A DNA stretch of 7,775 bases from contig PXDW01000060.1 in the NCBI GenBank assembly GCA_003564925.1, positions 1-7,775 on the forward strand, read 5' to 3'. A model generated the notes under the pieces. It saw only the letters and a list, made by a program, of their open reading frames with translations, did no database searches and was not told the DNA's origin. Both the position numbers and the translations under genes were made by a program. Shown piece after piece: positions 4,988-7,775 of this stretch (position 1 is its first letter; each line of letters starts with the position of its first letter). The DNA is from Candidatus Woesearchaeota archaeon (GTDB taxonomy: Archaea; Nanobdellota; Nanobdellia; Woesearchaeales; PXDW01).

Positions 4988-5413
4988 CTCTTCTGGCCTT
5001 TTTGTTGTTATATAACTCTTAGCATATCTCATTAATTCATTATCTCTTGTTACAAGAATTAAATTCATTCTTTTACATATAGCAATATGCAAGCAATCAT
5101 AAAAACTAATGCTATATTTAAATTCAGATTCTAATTTTCTGGCAAGAACATAATCATCACTATTAACTTTGACAAAAATGAAATCTTTTTTTAGAAACAA
5201 TAATTTTTCATTAAATATTTTTAGATCCATGTTAAATTTTAATTCTTTAAGAATCAATCCTGAATAATAGATTTCTTTATTTTCTGAAAGCATAACCATT
5301 TCAATAAAATCCTTTGCTATTTCCCAATAAGGCTTTCCTTTTTTAGAATCGCCTTCTTTTTTGAAAAGATTTAGCCAAATGCATGTATCCAGATAAAAAA
5401 AAGTTTTGTCCAT
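4976..5413 (-). CDS. PIN-domain ribonuclease toxin-like protein 3
   Basis: This 145-residue protein is a PIN fold with probable metal-binding acids D9 (FYLDTCIWLNLF), E57 (YYSGLILKELKF), D106 (SFYDCLHIAI) and D124 (LVTRDNELM). The DTCIW start and KRPEELIN end match the subgroup of PIN 2, and the middle is diverged. It is expected to act as an RNase toxin in the cytoplasm. The promoter has TATAAAT (5441-5435) 28 bases from the ATG and no Shine-Dalgarno sequence, so the mRNA is probably leaderless. The stop lies inside the oppositely oriented RHH gene 2, in codon register. The secreted-protein gene at 5502 lies upstream on the same strand, separated by a T-rich terminator, so readthrough into this gene is possible. 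Confidence 0.86.
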   Translation of the reverse strand: MDKTFFYLDTCIWLNLFKKEGDSKKGKPYWEIAKDFIEMVMLSENKEIYYSGLILKELKFNMDLKIFNEKLLFLKKDFIFVKVNSDDYVLARKLESEFKYSISFYDCLHIAICKRMNLILVTRDNELMRYAKSYITTKRPEELIN

Positions 5414-5434
5414 TGAATATTAAATAGATTATAA

Positions 5435-5452
5435 ATTTATATACTTTACCTG
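5435..5452 (-). promoter_or_regulatory. BRE/TATA promoter of PIN gene 3
   Basis: On the minus strand, CAGGTAAAGTATATAAAT contains a BRE-like flank and a TATAAAT box (5441-5435). The ATG at 5413 is 28 bases from the first T of the box, exactly as for PIN gene 2. Aligned, the two promoters share most positions from the upstream element through the TATA box. Confidence 0.65.
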
Positions 5453-5460
5453 AGAATTTT

Positions 5461-5475
5461 GAATAATATTCAGAA
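5461..5475. repeat. 15-bp shared element upstream of PIN promoter, copy 2
   Basis: GAATAATATTCAGAA is identical to 4666-4680. The near edge is 20 bases upstream of the first T of the PIN 3 TATA box and 48 bases from its ATG (49 in copy 1). No RHH promoter adjoins this copy, so the element goes with the PIN genes and not with divergent promoters in general. Confidence 0.65.
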
Positions 5476-5501
5476 AAAAATAAAGAAAAAAAATAAAAAA
5501 A
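5474..5501 (-). terminator. T-rich terminator of the TSP1-like protein gene
   Basis: On the minus strand, the stop TAA at 5504-5502 is followed by a long T-rich tract interrupted by A and C. It is a typical archaeal intrinsic terminator without a hairpin. It borders the 15-bp element upstream of PIN gene 3. The string at 5492-5504 is the same as that at 1-13. Confidence 0.6.
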
Positions 5502-6938
5502 TTATTGGTAAACTTCCTGGTTGTTGCTTGCGTAAGGCTCTGTAGGCGATGTGCTTAGAACAGGTGTTTCATCAGGAACCCTACTTGCAAGATAAATTAT
5601 ATCTCTTGAGCCTGTATTAATCCTTACTTCTGTATTTGATGAAAAGCATTCATAAGGATGTCCACCAGGTGTTGTTCCAATAGGGTTTCTTACCCTTCCT
5701 GTTCTTGAAATTCCTACTCCTCCAAAGCTCTCTAAAACACCGTCTTGATTGCAGTCAACCACAATCCATGAGCCGATTGATTTAAACACATAATCTTCAC
5801 CAGGAACATTAGTCCTGAAGATTACAGTAAAATCATCATCATCGCTCTCACATGCCTGTGTTTCTTCTGGCTTGAAGATTTCTGTTCCGCATTCGTTTAA
5901 GTCATAACAAGTTCTTGTTTGCTCATTATTTATGCACTCTCCCCATTCTGTGCATGACCATGATTCTATGCAGCCTTCTTCGATAAGAATGCATTCATTG
6001 TCAATACATTGGTAGCCTTCTTCGCAAGGAGGATTTGCATAAGCGCATCCTTCTGGAACAGGCTCATAAGTTTCCAATGCTGTCAATCTTGCAAGAATCG
6101 CTGATATTGAGCTTTGAATGTTTGCTATAGAATTTTGAATGCTTGTTATTGAGCTTTGAATACTATCTATCAAAGTCTGTAGTGAATCAACCAAAACTTG
6201 CAATGCAGATACATCATCTTCTAATGTTTGTGTTTTGCTTTCTAATTCTTCTAGCCTTGACATAATATCCTCGCAGTCGCATTCCATGCCGCTGTCATAT
6301 ATACAGCTTTGGATTTCGCTTGGCTTGTTAAGCTCTGTACCACAATCATTCATATCTGTGCATGTTCTTGTTTTGGTATTGTCTGGCTGACACTCACTCC
6401 ATGGAGTGCATGTCCAGGCTTCAACACATCCTTCTAAGCCGCAATTAGGGTCATTTTTTATACATGGACCAAAACTATTATCTGAGCAAACCTGTGTTCC
6501 TGCACATCCATCTATCATGCAGAATCTAGTATCTCCGTCACTGCAAGTACCCTTACTAATTGTTACATCAATAGATAATGGCCAATTTTGTATATTGTCT
6601 TGAGGAACATAGAAATTTACATTAAATTGCCCATTCCATGTCAATTGTTGGTCTACTGTAACATCAAAAGGAACATATCTCTCTTCTCCTGGAGCCATAA
6701 CAAAAGGATTTTCAGAAAACTCAATCATTCCTGCTATATTATCAGAAGGAGTAATTGTTATAGTCGCTGGATACTCATTACCATTTATTAGGTTTATGTA
6801 GCCTGTTGCAACCTCAGGTACTGTATAATAATATACATATACATGAGGGGTGCGTGTACCTCCTGTAATAGCGCTTACTGTGCTTGTCAATAAAAAAAAC
6901 ACAGAAAAAGACAACAACATCAATAATATTTTTTTCAT
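5502..6938 (-). CDS. Secreted modular protein: Ig-like domain, two TSP1-like repeats, heptad coiled coil
   Basis: This 478-residue exported protein has a signal peptide (MKKILLMLLSFSVFFLL, cleavage probably after VSA at 23). Residues 28-128 look like an Ig-like beta domain. Residues 132-166 hold six Cys (CSDGDTRFC, GCAGTQVC). TSP1-like repeats at 171-212 and 323-363 share WxCxxWxxC, RTCxDxNxCGTE and KPxExQxC; this type of repeat is common in DPANN secreted proteins. Between them lie a coiled coil (about 224-290) with five exact heptads (DSLQTLI to SAILARL) and a Cys-rich EGF-like piece (298-316, GYQCIDNECI). After an acidic stretch (SDDDD) comes a C-terminal domain (370-452) with a DCNQDG loop that might bind Ca2+. 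The many Cys imply disulfides outside the cell. It is probably an oligomeric surface or adhesion protein; the partner is unknown. No membrane anchor is seen. GAGGTG lies 5 bases before the ATG and supports this start. Confidence 0.88.
   Translation of the reverse strand: MKKILLMLLSFSVFFLLTSTVSAITGGTRTPHVYVYYYTVPEVATGYINLINGNEYPATITITPSDNIAGMIEFSENPFVMAPGEERYVPFDVTVDQQLTWNGQFNVNFYVPQDNIQNWPLSIDVTISKGTCSDGDTRFCMIDGCAGTQVCSDNSFGPCIKNDPNCGLEGCVEAWTCTPWSECQPDNTKTRTCTDMNDCGTELNKPSEIQSCIYDSGMECDCEDIMSRLEELESKTQTLEDDVSALQVLVDSLQTLIDSIQSSITSIQNSIANIQSSISAILARLTALETYEPVPEGCAYANPPCEEGYQCIDNECILIEEGCIESWSCTEWGECINNEQTRTCYDLNECGTEIFKPEETQACESDDDDFTVIFRTNVPGEDYVFKSIGSWIVVDCNQDGVLESFGGVGISRTGRVRNPIGTTPGGHPYECFSSNTEVRINTGSRDIIYLASRVPDETPVLSTSPTEPYASNNQEVYQ
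6084..6188 (-). repeat. Five 21-base units encoding coiled-coil heptads
   Basis: Within the TSP1-like protein gene, five consecutive 21-base units encode DSLQTLI, DSIQSSI, TSIQNSI, ANIQSSI and SAILARL. The first, third and fifth heptad positions vary little in chemistry, and Ile/Leu recurs at the core positions. DNA similarity among the units is visible (recurring ttgagctttgaat-type strings), which suggests growth by internal duplication. Confidence 0.75.
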
Positions 6939-6943
6939 AAAGA

Positions 6944-6949
6944 CACCTC
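6944..6949 (-). promoter_or_regulatory. Shine-Dalgarno site of the TSP1-like protein gene
   Basis: GAGGTG on the minus strand lies 5 bases before the ATG at 6938. It is a strong match to the archaeal anti-SD and shows that this mRNA has a leader, unlike the RHH and PIN 2/3 genes. Confidence 0.7.
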
Positions 6950-6976
6950 GCGTTTAATTATATGAATTGATGAGCA

Positions 6977-6988
6977 TGATTTATCAAA
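6977..6988 (-). promoter_or_regulatory. Weak TATA-like candidate for the TSP1-like protein gene
   Basis: TTTGATAAATCA on the minus strand is the best TATA-like string at a useful distance. It would place the transcript start near 6956, leaving a short leader with the GAGGTG site. The match is poor, so the promoter could lie elsewhere, or transcription could come from the gene upstream. Confidence 0.25.
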
Positions 6989-6990
6989 TT

Positions 6991-7020
6991 TCTAAAAAAA
7001 GAAAAAAAAGAAAAAATAAA
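6991..7020 (-). terminator. T-rich terminator of the truncated paralogue
   Basis: Downstream of the stop at 7032-7030 on the minus strand is a 30-base tract of T-runs broken by A and single C residues. It fits archaeal oligo-T termination and separates this gene from the TSP1-like protein gene. Confidence 0.6.
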
Positions 7021-7029
7021 TTTACAGCC

Positions 7030-7775
7030 TTATATAACTCTACCAACAAAGACTATCTCTCCGCCATCCTGGAAGTTTCCTACACATGGGCTTGGGATTT
7101 GTAACCTTAATCTCATGGTTATGTCATCTCCAATACCGATGAAATTGTTAATAAATGATTGTCCTGAAATTGTAGGATCAAACACATATTGTCTTCCAGC
7201 AAAGTTCTTTGGCATTGATTCCCATTCCTGCTGTATATTTGACTTTCTAGCTAGATATTCAACTCGCTCTATATCTATCTTGTTGGTGTCTGGGCATAGA
7301 GCTCCTCCCCATGAAAAGTCCCACATGTCCTTACCATATATCTGCATTAACAAGTATAGGCCTGAAACTGGGTCAGCTGAGTTCTCAACTGTAAAGAAAG
7401 GTGAGTAAACAGTGTCTCCTGAGTATGGGCCTTCTGTGTAGACAGCTCCGTTCTGCTTGTACATCAAACCGAAAGCGTCCTGTGACTTTATTGTCAAAGC
7501 AACAGCTGGATTTAGGTACATTGAGATTGTTCCTGGAGCATAAGCCTCGCAACCTGCGCCGCAGTCATCAGATGCCATAACTGATATCCAATATTCTCCA
7601 ACAACACCGCTTGCTGCTGGCTCAACTGTGTAAGTACATTCGAATTTACCAACTGTGCCTTGAAGGTATGTCTCGCCCTCAACTTCTGTAATAGTATGAT
7701 CTACTAATTTACAGCCTGCTACAATTGGGTCGTATCCGTCGCATATTGTAACTACAACTTTGACACAATCCTGAA
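7030..7775 (-). CDS. Partial secreted protein, C-terminal module paralogous to the beta-helix protein
   Basis: The reading frame stays open from the stop at 7032-7030 to the window edge, so at least 248 residues of a longer protein are present. They begin QDCVKVVVTICDGYDP. The ATG at 7578 is internal: residues before it (GKFECTYTVEP, SGVVGEYWISV) align with GKFTCTYTVKP, SGVVGEYWVTV in the beta-helix protein. Shared landmarks are GPY(P/S)GDTVYSP, SGLYL(F/L)MQIYG, ALCPDTNK, MPKN, FIGIGDDITMRLRL and PCVGNFQDGGEIVFVG, ending (Q/R)VI. Conserved Cys residues suggest disulfides and an extracellular place. Some stretches are identical in DNA (7042-7074, 7102-7128). The N-terminal domain is out of view, so beta-helix repeats cannot be assumed. 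The module's function is unknown; it may be a surface-attachment or assembly domain. Confidence 0.85.
   Translation of the reverse strand, partial: QDCVKVVVTICDGYDPIVAGCKLVDHTITEVEGETYLQGTVGKFECTYTVEPAASGVVGEYWISVMASDDCGAGCEAYAPGTISMYLNPAVALTIKSQDAFGLMYKQNGAVYTEGPYSGDTVYSPFFTVENSADPVSGLYLLMQIYGKDMWDFSWGGALCPDTNKIDIERVEYLARKSNIQQEWESMPKNFAGRQYVFDPTISGQSFINNFIGIGDDITMRLRLQIPSPCVGNFQDGGEIVFVGRVI
7042..7128 (-). repeat. Coding repeat, copy 2 (end of shared C-terminal module)
   Basis: Bases 7042-7074 equal 23-55 and 7102-7128 equal 83-109. The two copies lie about 7 kb apart in the same orientation, flanking the TSP1-like gene and the toxin-antitoxin island. Such direct repeats could support recombination that deletes or exchanges the intervening region. 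Confidence 0.8.

Noticed and set aside
3035..5501. tRNA, rRNA, transposase, integrase or attachment site in the toxin-antitoxin island
   Set aside because: Looked for in the gaps on both strands; no cloverleaf, terminal inverted repeats or target-site duplications were recognised.
6084..6188. Regular 21-base repeats considered as a CRISPR-like array
   Set aside because: The units are in frame, encode heptads of a coiled coil, and have no spacers between them.
6406..6791. Plus-strand frames opposite the N-terminal half of the TSP1-like gene
   Set aside because: Antisense to Cys-patterned repeats; no ribosome site, and no recognisable family.
6991..7020. Long A-rich tract considered as a replication origin or phase-variable tract
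   Set aside because: It directly follows a stop codon on the minus strand, where it is T-rich, and matches tracts after the other genes, so a terminator explains it.
7115..7408. 97-residue plus-strand frame
   Set aside because: Antisense to the conserved C-terminal module, which has a homologue in the window confirming the minus-strand frame.

Overview
The window looks archaeal. Its promoters have TATA boxes with purine-rich BRE-like flanks placed about 25-31 bases from starts. Two genes have GGTGAT/GGTGG-type Shine-Dalgarno sites and one has GAGGTG. Several genes appear leaderless, and coding strands end in T-rich terminators. AT-rich sequence, clustered VapBC-type toxin-antitoxin genes and secreted proteins with beta-helix and thrombospondin-1-like Cys domains suggest a DPANN-type lineage (Woesearchaeota/Pacearchaeota/Nanoarchaeota). 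The lineage is inferred; no rRNA or marker gene is present.

Layout. (1) Positions 11-3022, minus: a secreted protein of about 1003 residues with two right-handed parallel beta-helix units, a Pro-rich linker and a Cys-containing C-terminal module. (2) 3045-3153: its promoter and leader, and a 26-bp dyad. (3) 3165-3817, minus: an AbrB-type antitoxin and PIN toxin operon with an ATGA overlap. (4) 3937-5413: two ribbon-helix-helix (RHH) antitoxin genes on the plus strand, each facing a PIN-domain RNase gene on the minus strand. Each pair is tail to tail and overlaps by 9 or 12 bases. (5) 5502-6938, minus: a secreted protein with an Ig-like domain, two TSP1-like repeats and a heptad coiled coil. 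(6) 7030-7775, minus: the 3' part of a second secreted gene carrying the same C-terminal module as gene 1. It is cut by the window edge, and the internal ATG at 7578 is not its start. No gene-free stretch exceeds 300 bases.

How the parts relate. The secreted genes all lie on the minus strand, are separated by T-rich terminators, and probably encode cell-surface or extracellular proteins. Between them sits an AT-rich island of about 2.2 kb with three toxin-antitoxin modules. The AbrB-PIN pair is a classical operon. The two RHH/PIN pairs are not: antitoxin and toxin have separate, apparently leaderless promoters and converge. The two PIN promoters share an upstream element (TTCTGAATATTATTC) at almost the same distance from TATA. 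The two RHH promoters share a 16-bp BRE/TATA segment, but each has its own 17-bp dyad (7-3-7) just before the start codon. This repeated architecture is the most unusual feature of the window. Pairing and function are inferred from layout.
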